64,000 nt of DNA, from the NCBI RefSeq assembly GCF_014205255.1, contig NZ_JACHNE010000001.1, positions 5,332,001 to 5,396,000 on the forward strand. The letters run 5' to 3'. The notes beneath the pieces are model-generated. The model worked only from the letters and a program-made list of their open reading frames with translations. It had not been told where the DNA came from and searched no databases. Both the position numbers and the translations under genes were made by a program. Each line of letters opens with the position of its first letter. Within the stretch, counting starts at the first letter, position 1. This document shows positions 8,000 through 15,815 of the stretch, piece by piece. Source of the DNA: Streptomyces caelestis. GTDB lineage: Bacteria > Actinomycetota > Actinomycetes > Streptomycetales > Streptomycetaceae.

Positions 8000-9181
8000 C
8001 TACGCGGGATGCCCGATGAGCATCGCCGGTGCTCCCGCGACCCGGGTCAGGAACACCGTGGCCGAGTGGGGCCCTTGGGGCTTGACCTTCCTGCGGAGCT
8101 CCTCCGGCTCGACCGCCGAGCCCCGCTTCTTCACCGTGAGGGTGCCGACCTGCCGCTCCCGCAGCAGGGCCTTCAGCTTCTTGACGTTGAAGGGCAGATG
8201 GTCGGTGATCTCGTAGGCGGTGGCGTACGGGGTCGGGCGCAGGGCGTCGGCCGTGACGTACGCGATGGTCGCGTCGAGCAGTCCGCCGCCGACCTCGTCG
8301 GCCACCTCGGCGACCAGGTGGGCCCGGATGACGGCGCCGTCGGGCTCGTACAGGTAGCGGCCGGGCGGGCGGACCTCCGGGTCGGGCAGACCGCGGGAGA
8401 GCAGGGTGCGCGGGCCCGGCAGCAGGGTGGCCCGTACCGCCCCGGGCTCGGTGCCGAACCACAGCACCGCTTCCTTCACGTCACCGCCGTCGGAGATCCA
8501 CTCGGCCTCGGCGTCCTCCGGGACCGCCTCGTGCGGGATGCCGGGGGCGATCTTCAGCGCGGCGGCGAGAGGGGCCCGGCGGGCGGCGGAGACCGCCCAG
8601 GACAGGGGCGGCGAGTACGCCTCGGGGTCGAAGATCCGGCCCCGGCCGCCGCGCCTGGCCGGGTCGACGAACACGGCGTCGTACCCGGCCGTGTCCACCT
8701 CCGTGACATCCGCCTCCCGCACCTCGATCAGGCCGGCCAACCCCAGCGCCTCGGCGTTCGCCCGCGCCGTCGCGGCCGTCACCGGGTCCCGGTCGACGGC
8801 CAGGACCCGGACCCCGGCCCGGGCCAGCGCGATCGCGTCACCGCCGATGCCGCAGCACAGGTCGGCGACCGAGGCCACACCCGACTCCGCGAGCCGCCGC
8901 GCCCGGTAGGCCGCCACGCTCGCCCGGGTCGACTGCTCCACCCCGTTCGGCGTGAAGAACATCCGCCCGGCGTCCTCGGCCCCGAACTTCACCACCGCCC
9001 GCTGCCGCAGCCGCGCCTGGCCCAGCGCCGCCGACACCAGCTCGGCGGGGTGCTCGCGACGCAGCCGCGTCGCGACGGCCAGCTCCCGCGCCGGATCGGT
9101 GTCCCGCACCTCGTCGAGGAGGGCGCGGCCTTCGGGGCTGAGGAGGAGCGCGAGGTCGTTCACCGGATCATTGTCGGCCAC
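8000..9181 (-). CDS. class I SAM-dependent methyltransferase with THUMP-like C-terminal domain
   Basis: A 393-residue protein with a Rossmann-type methyltransferase core. The SAM-binding glycine motif is VADLCCGIGGDAIALARAGV (near residue 105), followed by VLAVDRDPVTA, and the substrate-side motif is VFVDPARRGGRGR, similar to the DPP[RK] region of RNA/DNA methyltransferases. The C-terminal portion matches the THUMP-like domain found in this actinobacterial family. The substrate is probably an RNA, but that is inference from the family. No catalytic residue appears missing. It is followed by, and convergent with, the sigma-factor relic, and its upstream region is an unusual repeat-rich stretch. 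Confidence 0.82.
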   Translation of the reverse strand: MADNDPVNDLALLLSPEGRALLDEVRDTDPARELAVATRLRREHPAELVSAALGQARLRQRAVVKFGAEDAGRMFFTPNGVEQSTRASVAAYRARRLAESGVASVADLCCGIGGDAIALARAGVRVLAVDRDPVTAATARANAEALGLAGLIEVREADVTEVDTAGYDAVFVDPARRGGRGRIFDPEAYSPPLSWAVSAARRAPLAAALKIAPGIPHEAVPEDAEAEWISDGGDVKEAVLWFGTEPGAVRATLLPGPRTLLSRGLPDPEVRPPGRYLYEPDGAVIRAHLVAEVADEVGGGLLDATIAYVTADALRPTPYATAYEITDHLPFNVKKLKALLRERQVGTLTVKKRGSAVEPEELRRKVKPQGPHSATVFLTRVAGAPAMLIGHPA

Positions 9182-9771
9182 GGGGCGGGGTGGGCGGTGG
9201 GGCGGTCCGGGCTGGGGTGCGGGTAGGCCCAGGCGTGGGGTGCGGTCGGGCCCGGGCCCGGGACGCTGGTGGGTTCGGGGCCGGGTGGTGGGTGGTGGGC
9301 TGCTGCTCCGGGGGTGTCCGCTCTCCGGCTGCGCCGGGCGCGGGCGGTGGCTTCGGCATCCTGTGGTGGGCCGGGCGATGGGTGGCGGGCGGCGGTCTCT
9401 TGCTCCGGCGTGTCCGCTGCTCCGGCTGCGGACAGGCGGGGCGGTGACTCCGGCATCCTGCGATGAGCCGGGGGACGACAGGCCCCTGTTCCGCAGGCGT
9501 CCGCTGCGCCGGCTGCGGCATTACGCGGCGCCGCCGGAACAGGGCGGCCGGCCTGGTGGTCCCTCGTGTCGCGGAGGTCGGCCCGGCCTGGGGCCGGGAG
9601 CGAGCCGTGGTGCTGTGTGCGCGCCGGAAGGCCGGCCCGGATCCGGGTGGGCCGGTGTGCTCCGTCCGCGTGCGCGCGGAGGCGGACCCTGTGGGCCACT
9701 CGGTGGATGGCGCGTCGCCGGTCGCGGTGTCGCGGCCGATCCGGGATCGCCGGCTGCGAGGATCCGGCATC
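9182..9771. repeat. low-complexity intergenic region with a degenerate tandem repeat
   Basis: About 590 bases between divergent genes hold no believable gene. Three imperfect copies of a block start near 9304, 9400 and 9486. Each has the pattern TGCTCCGG-N-TGTCCGCT-CCGGCTGCG, and the first two are followed by CGGCATCCTG and a G-rich segment. Long open frames here are a by-product of extreme GC content: they start and stop without ribosome binding sites and encode Arg/Pro/Gly-rich sequence. The ribosome binding site GAGGA of the next gene is at 9758. Confidence 0.55.
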
Positions 9772-10695
9772 ATGCGAGTAGTCGTACAAAATGACAAAAG
9801 CCGGGCATCTGGCGGTGTGCGGATCGGCATCGCGGTGCTCACCCTCGCCGCCATCGCCTCAGGTTGTGCACAGGGTGACAGCGGCCGGATCACCCCGGCC
9901 GGCGGTCAGCAGCCCCTCGACGCGCCCCCGGCCCGCGCGCTCGACTCCTACGCCTCCAAGCTGCGCGCCGCGCACGCCGCCCAGGTCGCCGCCGCACAGC
10001 GCTGGGGGCTGAGGAAGGTCCCCCTGACCGCCCCGCCGGCCCCCGCGAAGAAACCGACGATCAGGACCCGCGAGGGCTTCGAAGTGGCCGGCCACCGGAG
10101 ACTGAACCTGCCGCCCGTCTTCACCACGGTCCCCACCCGGGACAGGGTCGTCTTCCTCACCATCGACGACGGCGCCGAGAAGGACCCGGCGTTCCTGCGG
10201 ATGATGAGCGAGCTGAAGGTCCCCTACAGCGCCTTCCTCAGCGGCTACCTGGTCAAGGACGACTACCGCTACTTCGAGAAGATGCAGGACGCAGGCGTGG
10301 TCCTGAACAACCACACCCTCCGCCACCGGCACATGCGGGGCCTGCCCTATCGGGCGCAGAAGCGCGAGATCTGCGGCATGCAGCGCCTCCTCGAGAAGCG
10401 CTACGGCAAGCGCCCGACCCTCTTCCGCCCGCCCTACGGCAGCTACGACAGGGCGACCCTGCGCGCCGCCAAGGCCTGCGGCATCGAGTACGCCCCCCTC
10501 TGGAACGAGGAGGTCTTCGCCGACCGCTGGGAGTACCGCGAGTGGGACCGGAAACTGCACCCGGGCGACATCGTCCTCAGCCACTTCCGCGGCCGCGACC
10601 AGTGGCCGGGCACGATGCCAGACATGATCCGCCGCTTCCTGAACAAGGTCACGGCCGAGGGATACGCGGTGGGGCGGCTGGAGGACTACCTGTGA
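9772..10695 (+). CDS. polysaccharide deacetylase (NodB/CE4) lipoprotein
   Basis: A 307-residue exported lipoprotein. The signal peptide ends in a lipobox (AAIASGC, Cys near residue 33). The C-terminal half is a NodB-type domain that removes acetyl groups from N-acetylated sugars of peptidoglycan or chitin-like polymers. Motif 1 is FLTIDDGAEKDP (Asp-Asp), motif 2 NNHTLRHRHM (metal His pair), motif 3 LFRPPYGSYD, and motif 5 HPGDIVLSHF keeps the catalytic His. ATG 9772 is chosen over the longer frame because GAGGA precedes it and the lipobox is then correctly placed. It overlaps a second deacetylase gene (GTGA), so the two are coupled and probably arose by tandem duplication. Confidence 0.9.
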   Translation: MRVVVQNDKSRASGGVRIGIAVLTLAAIASGCAQGDSGRITPAGGQQPLDAPPARALDSYASKLRAAHAAQVAAAQRWGLRKVPLTAPPAPAKKPTIRTREGFEVAGHRRLNLPPVFTTVPTRDRVVFLTIDDGAEKDPAFLRMMSELKVPYSAFLSGYLVKDDYRYFEKMQDAGVVLNNHTLRHRHMRGLPYRAQKREICGMQRLLEKRYGKRPTLFRPPYGSYDRATLRAAKACGIEYAPLWNEEVFADRWEYREWDRKLHPGDIVLSHFRGRDQWPGTMPDMIRRFLNKVTAEGYAVGRLEDYL

Positions 10696-11438
10696 GGCGG
10701 CGGTCGCCGGCCGCCCTGGTCTGTGCGGGGGTGCTCCTGCTGGCCGGCTGCGCCGGGGCCGCGGGGGAGCGGGCGGGGGCGGACGGCCGGGGCCGGTCCC
10801 CGGCGCACGCGTCGAGCGACGTCCGCGGACCGGACCGAGGAGACCGAGGCGGTCTCCCGCCGGTCGTGGATCACGTCCGCACCCGCGACCGGGTCGTCTT
10901 CCTGACCTACGACGACGGCGCCGAGCGCGACCCCCGCTTCGTCGGCCTCGTCCGCGAACGGCGGCTTCCGGTCAGCATGTTCCTCACGGACAGCGTCGTA
11001 GGGCCCGGCTACGGCCACTTCGCCCGCCTCCGCACGGTCGGCGCGTCCATCCAGAACCACACCCTCGACCATCCCGCCCTGCGCGGCCTGCCCTACGCGG
11101 GCCAGCGCGCCGAGATCTGCGGCCAGCAGCACAAACTCCGCTCCCGCTTCGGCATCCGCCCCCGCCTCTTCCGCCCGCCCTACGGCACGTACGACACGAC
11201 GACCCTGCGCGCCGCCGCCGACTGCGGCATCACGGCGGTCGTCCTCTGGCGGGCGTCCCTGGGAACCGACGGCCACCTGACCTACACCCGCGGCGAGCCC
11301 GGCCTGCGCCCCGGCGACATCGTCTCCGTCCCGTCCGGCGAGCCCGCGTCCCTGACGCTCACGGAACGCACGGAACGCCTGCTGAGGGAGATCAGGGTCA
11401 GGGGGCTGCGGGTGGGGCGGCTGGAGGACTATCTCTGA
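10692..11438 (+). CDS. second polysaccharide deacetylase-like lipoprotein, motif 5 altered
   Basis: A 248-residue paralogue of the preceding gene, starting at a GTG that overlaps its stop codon. The signal peptide is short and the lipobox is LLAGC (Cys near residue 19). It keeps motif 1 (FLTYDDGAERDP), motif 2 (QNHTLDHPAL) and motif 3 (LFRPPYGTYD). The last motif reads RPGDIVSVPSGEP, so the His that acts as general acid in the first copy (GDIVLSHF) is gone. It may be a low-activity or binding-only paralogue. Both proteins end in RLEDYL. The groES promoter region begins directly downstream. Confidence 0.85.
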   Translation: MRRRSPAALVCAGVLLLAGCAGAAGERAGADGRGRSPAHASSDVRGPDRGDRGGLPPVVDHVRTRDRVVFLTYDDGAERDPRFVGLVRERRLPVSMFLTDSVVGPGYGHFARLRTVGASIQNHTLDHPALRGLPYAGQRAEICGQQHKLRSRFGIRPRLFRPPYGTYDTTTLRAAADCGITAVVLWRASLGTDGHLTYTRGEPGLRPGDIVSVPSGEPASLTLTERTERLLREIRVRGLRVGRLEDYL

Positions 11439-11467
11439 CTCCTCCAGGCCGACGCGCCGTCCGGTAA

Positions 11468-11494
11468 TTGGCACTCCGCTTGACCGAGTGCTAA
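11468..11494. promoter_or_regulatory. CIRCE element 1 (HrcA operator) over the groES promoter
   Basis: TTGGCACTC, a nine-base spacer, then GAGTGCTAA: one mismatch to the CIRCE consensus. A candidate promoter lies within and after it (TTGACC at 11480-11485, CATAGT at 11502-11507, spacing 16), so HrcA bound here would block RNA polymerase. Confidence 0.92.
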
Positions 11495-11514
11495 TCGCAG
11501 TCATAGTCTCGGCT

Positions 11515-11541
11515 CTGGCACTCGACATAGGAGAGTGCCAA
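11515..11541. promoter_or_regulatory. CIRCE element 2 in the groES leader
   Basis: CTGGCACTC, a nine-base spacer, then GAGTGCCAA. It lies 47 bp downstream of the first element, around or just after the expected transcription start. Paired CIRCE elements upstream of groES are typical of Streptomyces heat-shock operons. Confidence 0.88.
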
Positions 11542-11640
11542 CACAGCGACGGGCAGGTCCGGCACCCGCGACGACGGATCCACCTGGTCGCCACCTCAGA
11601 CAGTTAACCCCGTGAGATCTCCGAAGGGGGAGGTCGGATC

Positions 11641-11949
11641 GTGACGACCACCAGCTCCAAGGTTGCCATCAAGCCGCTCGAGGACCGCATTGTGGTCCAG
11701 CCGCTCGACGCGGAGCAGACCACCGCCTCTGGCCTGGTCATCCCGGACACCGCCAAGGAGAAGCCCCAGGAGGGCGTCGTCCTGGCCGTGGGCCCGGGCC
11801 GCTTCGAGGACGGCAACCGTCTTCCGCTCGACGTTTCCGTCGGCGACGTCGTGCTCTACAGCAAGTACGGCGGCACCGAGGTGAAGTACAACGGCGAGGA
11901 GTACCTCGTCCTCTCGGCCCGCGACGTGCTCGCGATCGTCGAGAAGTAA
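11641..11949 (+). CDS. groES: co-chaperonin GroES
   Basis: A 102-residue co-chaperonin that caps the GroEL cage during protein folding. It shows the family pattern IKPLEDRIVVQPLDAEQTTA (N-terminal strand and mobile loop), SGLVIPDTAKEKPQEG, VLAVGPG, GDVVLYSKYGGTEVKYNGEE and YLVLSARDVLAIVEK. The GTG start is preceded by a strong GGGGGAGG. The gene leads an operon with groEL1 and is under two CIRCE sites, so HrcA should repress it and heat shock derepress it. A stem-loop follows before groEL1. Confidence 0.98.
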   Translation: MTTTSSKVAIKPLEDRIVVQPLDAEQTTASGLVIPDTAKEKPQEGVVLAVGPGRFEDGNRLPLDVSVGDVVLYSKYGGTEVKYNGEEYLVLSARDVLAIVEK

Positions 11950-11974
11950 TTCACCCCAAGCACACTGCTTTGAG

Positions 11975-12026
11975 CTGCGCCCCTGGCCCCCCGCGATCGA
12001 TAAGAAGCCGGGCGCCCGGGGCGCAG
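11975..12026 (+). promoter_or_regulatory. stem-loop between groES and groEL1
   Basis: CTGCGCCCC (11975-11983) pairs with GGGGCGCAG (12018-12026), extended by GG/CC. No T-run follows, so it is unlikely to be a full terminator. It could be a partial terminator, a processing site or a stabilising element that sets the groES to groEL1 ratio. Confidence 0.45.
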
Positions 12027-12065
12027 TGCCGTTAACCCAGATTCCGGAAGAGGGCTCACGCTCCC

Positions 12066-13691
12066 ATGGCGAAGATCCTGAAGTTCGACGAGGACGCCCG
12101 TCGCGCCCTCGAGCGCGGCGTCAACAAGCTTGCCGACACGGTCAAGGTGACGATCGGCCCCAAGGGCCGCAACGTCGTCATCGACAAGAAGTTCGGCGCC
12201 CCTACCATCACCAACGACGGTGTCACGATCGCCCGCGAGGTCGAGATCGAGGACCCGTACGAGAACCTCGGTGCCCAGCTGGTCAAGGAGGTGGCGACCA
12301 AGACCAACGACATCGCGGGTGACGGTACGACCACCGCGACCGTGCTCGCCCAGGCGCTCGTGCGCGAGGGCCTGAAGAACGTCGCCGCCGGTGCCTCCCC
12401 GGCCGCCCTGAAGAAGGGCATCGACGCCGCCGTCGCCGCGATCTCCGAGGACCTCCTGTCCTCCGCCCGCCCGATCGACGAGAAGTCCGACATCGCCGCG
12501 GTCGCGGGGCTGTCCGCCCAGGACAGCCAGGTCGGCGAGCTCATCGCCGAGGCTATGGACAAGGTCGGCAAGGACGGTGTCATCACCGTCGAGGAGTCCA
12601 ACACCTTCGGTCTGGAGCTGGACTTCACCGAGGGCATGGCCTTCGACAAGGGCTACCTGTCGCCGTACTTCGTGACGGACCAGGAGCGCATGGAAGCCAT
12701 CCTGGACGACCCGTACATCCTCATCACGCAGGGCAAGATCTCCTCCATCGCGGACCTGCTGCCGCTGCTGGAGAAGGTCATCCAGTCCAACTCCTCCAAG
12801 CCGCTGCTGATCATCGCCGAGGACGTCGAGGGCGAGGCCCTGTCGACCCTCGTCGTGAACAAGATCCGTGGCACCTTCAACGCCGTCGCGGTGAAGGCCC
12901 CCGGCTTCGGCGACCGCCGCAAGGCGATGCTGCAGGACCTGGCGGTCCTCACCGGCGCCACGGTCGTCTCCGAGGAGGTCGGCCTCAAGCTCGACCAGGT
13001 CGGCCTGGACGTGCTCGGCTCCGCTCGCCGCGTGACCGTCACGAAGGACGACACCACGGTCGTCGACGGCGCCGGCAACAAGGACGACGTGCAGGGCCGC
13101 GTCGCCCAGATCAAGGCCGAGATCGAGACCACCGACTCCGACTGGGACCGCGAGAAGCTCCAGGAGCGCCTCGCGAAGCTGGCCGGCGGCGTGTGCGTCA
13201 TCCGCGTGGGTGCCGCCACCGAGGTCGAGCTCAAGGAGCGCAAGCACCGTCTGGAGGACGCCATCTCCGCGACCCGCGCCGCGGTCGAGGAGGGCATCGT
13301 CTCCGGTGGTGGCTCCGCCCTCGTCCACGCCGCCAAGGTCCTGGAGGGCGGTCTCGGCAAGACCGGCGACGAGGCCACCGGTGTCGCGGTCGTCCGCCGC
13401 GCGGTCGTCGAGCCGCTGCGCTGGATCGCCGAGAACGCCGGCCTGGAGGGCTACGTCATCACCTCCAAGGTCGCCGAGCTCGACAAGGGCCAGGGCTTCA
13501 ACGCCGCCACCGGCGAGTACGGCGACCTGATCAAGGCCGGCGTCATCGACCCGGTCAAGGTCACCCGCTCCGCCCTGGAGAACGCCGCCTCCATCGCCTC
13601 CCTCCTGCTCACGACCGAGACCCTGGTCGTCGAGAAGAAGGAAGAGGAGGAGCCGGCCGCCGGAGGCCACAGCCACGGCCACTCCCACTGA
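12066..13691 (+). CDS. groEL1: 60-kDa chaperonin GroEL1
   Basis: A complete 541-residue group I chaperonin: MAKILKFDEDARRALERGVN at the start, the ATP-site motif VATKTNDIAGDGTTTATVLA, and conserved TITNDGVTIAREVEIEDPYE. Instead of the usual Gly/Met-rich C-terminal tail it ends GGHSHGHSH, the His-rich tail that marks the actinobacterial GroEL1 paralogue encoded next to groES. The housekeeping GroEL2 with a GGM tail is normally encoded elsewhere. The His tail may bind metal. The ATG is set by the family start. A strong hairpin terminator follows. It should be cotranscribed with groES and controlled by HrcA/CIRCE. Confidence 0.98.
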   Translation: MAKILKFDEDARRALERGVNKLADTVKVTIGPKGRNVVIDKKFGAPTITNDGVTIAREVEIEDPYENLGAQLVKEVATKTNDIAGDGTTTATVLAQALVREGLKNVAAGASPAALKKGIDAAVAAISEDLLSSARPIDEKSDIAAVAGLSAQDSQVGELIAEAMDKVGKDGVITVEESNTFGLELDFTEGMAFDKGYLSPYFVTDQERMEAILDDPYILITQGKISSIADLLPLLEKVIQSNSSKPLLIIAEDVEGEALSTLVVNKIRGTFNAVAVKAPGFGDRRKAMLQDLAVLTGATVVSEEVGLKLDQVGLDVLGSARRVTVTKDDTTVVDGAGNKDDVQGRVAQIKAEIETTDSDWDREKLQERLAKLAGGVCVIRVGAATEVELKERKHRLEDAISATRAAVEEGIVSGGGSALVHAAKVLEGGLGKTGDEATGVAVVRRAVVEPLRWIAENAGLEGYVITSKVAELDKGQGFNAATGEYGDLIKAGVIDPVKVTRSALENAASIASLLLTTETLVVEKKEEEEPAAGGHSHGHSH

Positions 13692-13709
13692 GGCACCGAC
13701 CTCGCGGCA

Positions 13710-13746
13710 GAAGCCCCCGTCCCGCCTCGCGCGGAACGGGGGCTTC
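13710..13746 (+). terminator. rho-independent-type terminator after groEL1
   Basis: GAAGCCCCCGT-C-CCGC pairs with GCGG-A-ACGGGGGCTTC around a three-base loop. There is no long T-run, as is common in Streptomyces. It lies between convergent genes and may serve both. Confidence 0.85.
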
Positions 13747-13760
13747 TCCCGTATGTCCGG

Positions 13761-14468
13761 TCACAACTCCAGCGGGTCCAGCGCCCCGAGCTGCTGCATC
13801 AGCCCCAGCCGGTCGTACTGCCACCAGCCCTCGGCGATCTTCCCGTCCGGCGTGCACCGGTGGACGGTCGTCCCGGTCATGGTGACGTCCTTGCCGGTCG
13901 GCGGAATCCCGAGGAACTCGCCGTTGTGCCTGCCGTGGAAGGTCCACCGGGTGCACACCCGGTCGCCCTGCGCGATCTGGTCCTCGATCGTGAACGAGAA
14001 GTCGAACCCGCCCCGCCAGACCTCCACCTCGCGCCGCACCGCGTCCAGCCCGATGACGTCCTGCACATTGGCGGGATCGTGGTCGTGGTAGTCCTCGATG
14101 AACACGTCGTTGAACGCGGGCGCCGCGCCCTTCCCGGGCAACAGCTCGAAGAACCGGCGCGCGGTGGCCGCGTTCAGCTGCTCGTCCCGCACCACGTCGA
14201 GGTCCGTGAACGTCGGCGTCTCGTCGCAGAGCGCCACCATCTCCTGGAAGATCCGGTCGGTCTCCGGAAGCCCGGAGTTGCGCATCGCCTCCTCGTACGA
14301 CGGGAACTCCACGATCTCGACGATGTGCGTGGCGTCGGCCCGGTCCTTCGCCACCACACTGTGGGTAGCGGTCCGTTTCCCCTTGGTCTGCTCGACCCAC
14401 CTGTCCATCAGCCGGTTCATCTCGTCGAGCCGGCTGGTCCTGCATTCGATGAGCTGTACGAAGGTCAT
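13761..14468 (-). CDS. two-domain protein: ABM/dimeric barrel N-terminus and SnoaL-like ester-cyclase C-terminus
   Basis: A 235-residue cytoplasmic protein. Residues about 1-95 look like a ferredoxin-like dimeric alpha/beta barrel (VQLIECRTSRLDEMNRLMDR, ATHIVEIVEFPSYEEAMRNS). Residues about 100-225 look like a SnoaL-like polyketide-cyclase/ester-cyclase fold (FFELLPGKG, FIEDYHDHDPAN, CTRWTFHGRHNGEFLGIPPT, EGWWQYD). The His/Asp pair typical of SnoaL enzymes may correspond to the DYHDHD segment. Substrate unknown. It is convergent with groEL1 across the shared terminator. No secondary-metabolite genes are nearby, so a polyketide role should not be assumed. Confidence 0.75.
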   Translation of the reverse strand: MTFVQLIECRTSRLDEMNRLMDRWVEQTKGKRTATHSVVAKDRADATHIVEIVEFPSYEEAMRNSGLPETDRIFQEMVALCDETPTFTDLDVVRDEQLNAATARRFFELLPGKGAAPAFNDVFIEDYHDHDPANVQDVIGLDAVRREVEVWRGGFDFSFTIEDQIAQGDRVCTRWTFHGRHNGEFLGIPPTGKDVTMTGTTVHRCTPDGKIAEGWWQYDRLGLMQQLGALDPLEL

Positions 14469-14599
14469 GCTCTCGCCTCCGGCCCCCCTGGGTCCGGCTG
14501 AACAGCTCCATTGTCCTAGCGGGAGGGGCGCTGTGCCTGTCGGGGCTTTGATCCGTTCACCCGACGGCGCGGGCCGCGGCGCGCACGAGGCATGGGCGG

Positions 14600-14979
14600 G
14601 TGGGATGGCGCCTGGTTCGCGCTCTCGTGCGGGCGAGGTTGTGCGAGGAGGCCAAGCGGTGGGTGCGCCATGTTCCTGCCGGTGATGAACACGACAGCGC
14701 GCGGGAGTCCCTCGTGGTGGCTCTCGCCGAAGCCGGCGACGTCTCGGCGGCGCTGAACTGGGCCAGGCCGCTCAGTGAGTACCCCGAAGCGGCGGTGTTG
14801 CCCTGGTCCCCGGGGTCGCCCCGGACAGAGCCCGCTCCCTCGTGATCCAGGCGATGCGGCACGGGGAGTGGCAGGAAGCCCTCCCCGCCGTGCTGCACGT
14901 GGAACCCGCCGCCGTGGCGTTCCTCGTCGATGCCTTCCGGCCCGCGCCTACTGCGGCCCGTACTTCCGCCCCGTCCTAG
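14600..14979 (+). pseudogene. decayed hypothetical gene with one frameshift
   Basis: Two frames make one plausible helical-repeat protein: LVRALVRARLCEEAKRWVRH and SARESLVVALAEAGDVSAAL up to about 14800, then LVPGVAPDRARSLVIQAMRH and GEWQEALPAVLHVEPAAVAF in the frame reached if one base were added near 14802. The pattern of short paired helices suggests a TPR- or HEAT-like protein, as is common in Streptomyces. I see no convincing start or ribosome binding site, so the 5' end may also be lost. Its 3' end overlaps the end of the convergent dehydrogenase gene. Confidence 0.55.
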
Positions 14980-15721
14980 ACGAAACCGCTCCCAGCACCC
15001 CCCGCGGCACCAGCTTCGCCGCCCCCATCAGTGCCTTGTAGCGCGGGTCCGGAATGGACAGCGTCTTGCCGCGCGCCAGGTCGTGCAGCGCCGCCGCCAC
15101 CAGCTTGTCCGCGTCGAGCCACATCCACCCCGGGATGTTGTCCGTGCCCATCCCGGCCCGGTCGTGGAACTCGGTGCGCACGAAACCGGGGCAGAGCGCC
15201 ATCAGCCGTACGCCGCTGCCGGCCAGGTCGCGCGCGGCGCCCTGGGAGAACTGCACGACCCAGGCCTTGGAGGCGCCGTAGGTGCCCCGCGGGACGAACG
15301 CGGCTACCGACGCGACGTTCACCACGCCACCACGGCCGCGCTCCCGCATGGCCTCCGTCGCCGCGGACGTCAGCCGCAGCACCGCCTCGCAGTGCACCTT
15401 CAGCATCCGCAGCTCGTCGACCATGGGGACGTCGAGATAGCGGCCCTTGTTGCCGAAGCCGGCGTTGTTGATCAGCAGGTCGACGGGGTTCTTGCGGTCG
15501 CCCAGCCGGTCGGCCACCGACTCGATGCCCTTGTCCTCGGCGAGGTCGGCCGTCAGCACCTCCGCCTCGATGCCGTGCCGGTCGTGCAGCTCGGTCGCCT
15601 GTTCCCGCAACCGCTTGGTGTCGCGGGCGACCAGCACGAGGTTGTGCCCGTCCGCCGCCAATCGCCGCGCGAACGCGGCCCCGATGCCTGCCGTCGATCC
15701 CGTAATCAGAGCCGTTGTCAT
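14948..15721 (-). CDS. short-chain dehydrogenase/reductase
   Basis: A 257-residue classical SDR. The Rossmann NAD(P)-binding motif is ALITGSTAGIGAAFARRLA (TGxxxGIG at residues about 7-14), followed by NNAG (near 90), the catalytic Ser in VASVAAFV, and Tyr/Lys in TYGASKAW. The C-terminus is basic (SRTGRKYGPQ). An Arg in VARDTKRLRE just after beta-2 hints at NADPH preference. Substrate unknown. It lies alone on the minus strand, upstream of the pseudogene and downstream of the MOSC gene. The ATG gives the expected start of the nucleotide-binding fold. Confidence 0.9.
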   Translation of the reverse strand: MTTALITGSTAGIGAAFARRLAADGHNLVLVARDTKRLREQATELHDRHGIEAEVLTADLAEDKGIESVADRLGDRKNPVDLLINNAGFGNKGRYLDVPMVDELRMLKVHCEAVLRLTSAATEAMRERGRGGVVNVASVAAFVPRGTYGASKAWVVQFSQGAARDLAGSGVRLMALCPGFVRTEFHDRAGMGTDNIPGWMWLDADKLVAAALHDLARGKTLSIPDPRYKALMGAAKLVPRGVLGAVSSRTGRKYGPQ

Positions 15722-15815
15722 GGCAGAAGGTTAGTGACCTGGACCATGTGCGTCCGCTTCCGTGCGCAGGCCTCGCAGGTGAAGGGTCGGTGGAGACCCG
15801 CACGACGAGCGGCCG

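Noticed and set aside
13761..15721. A polyketide-type tailoring cluster, suggested by the SnoaL-like and SDR genes
   Set aside because: No synthase, carrier-protein or other pathway genes are near; both families are common outside secondary metabolism.
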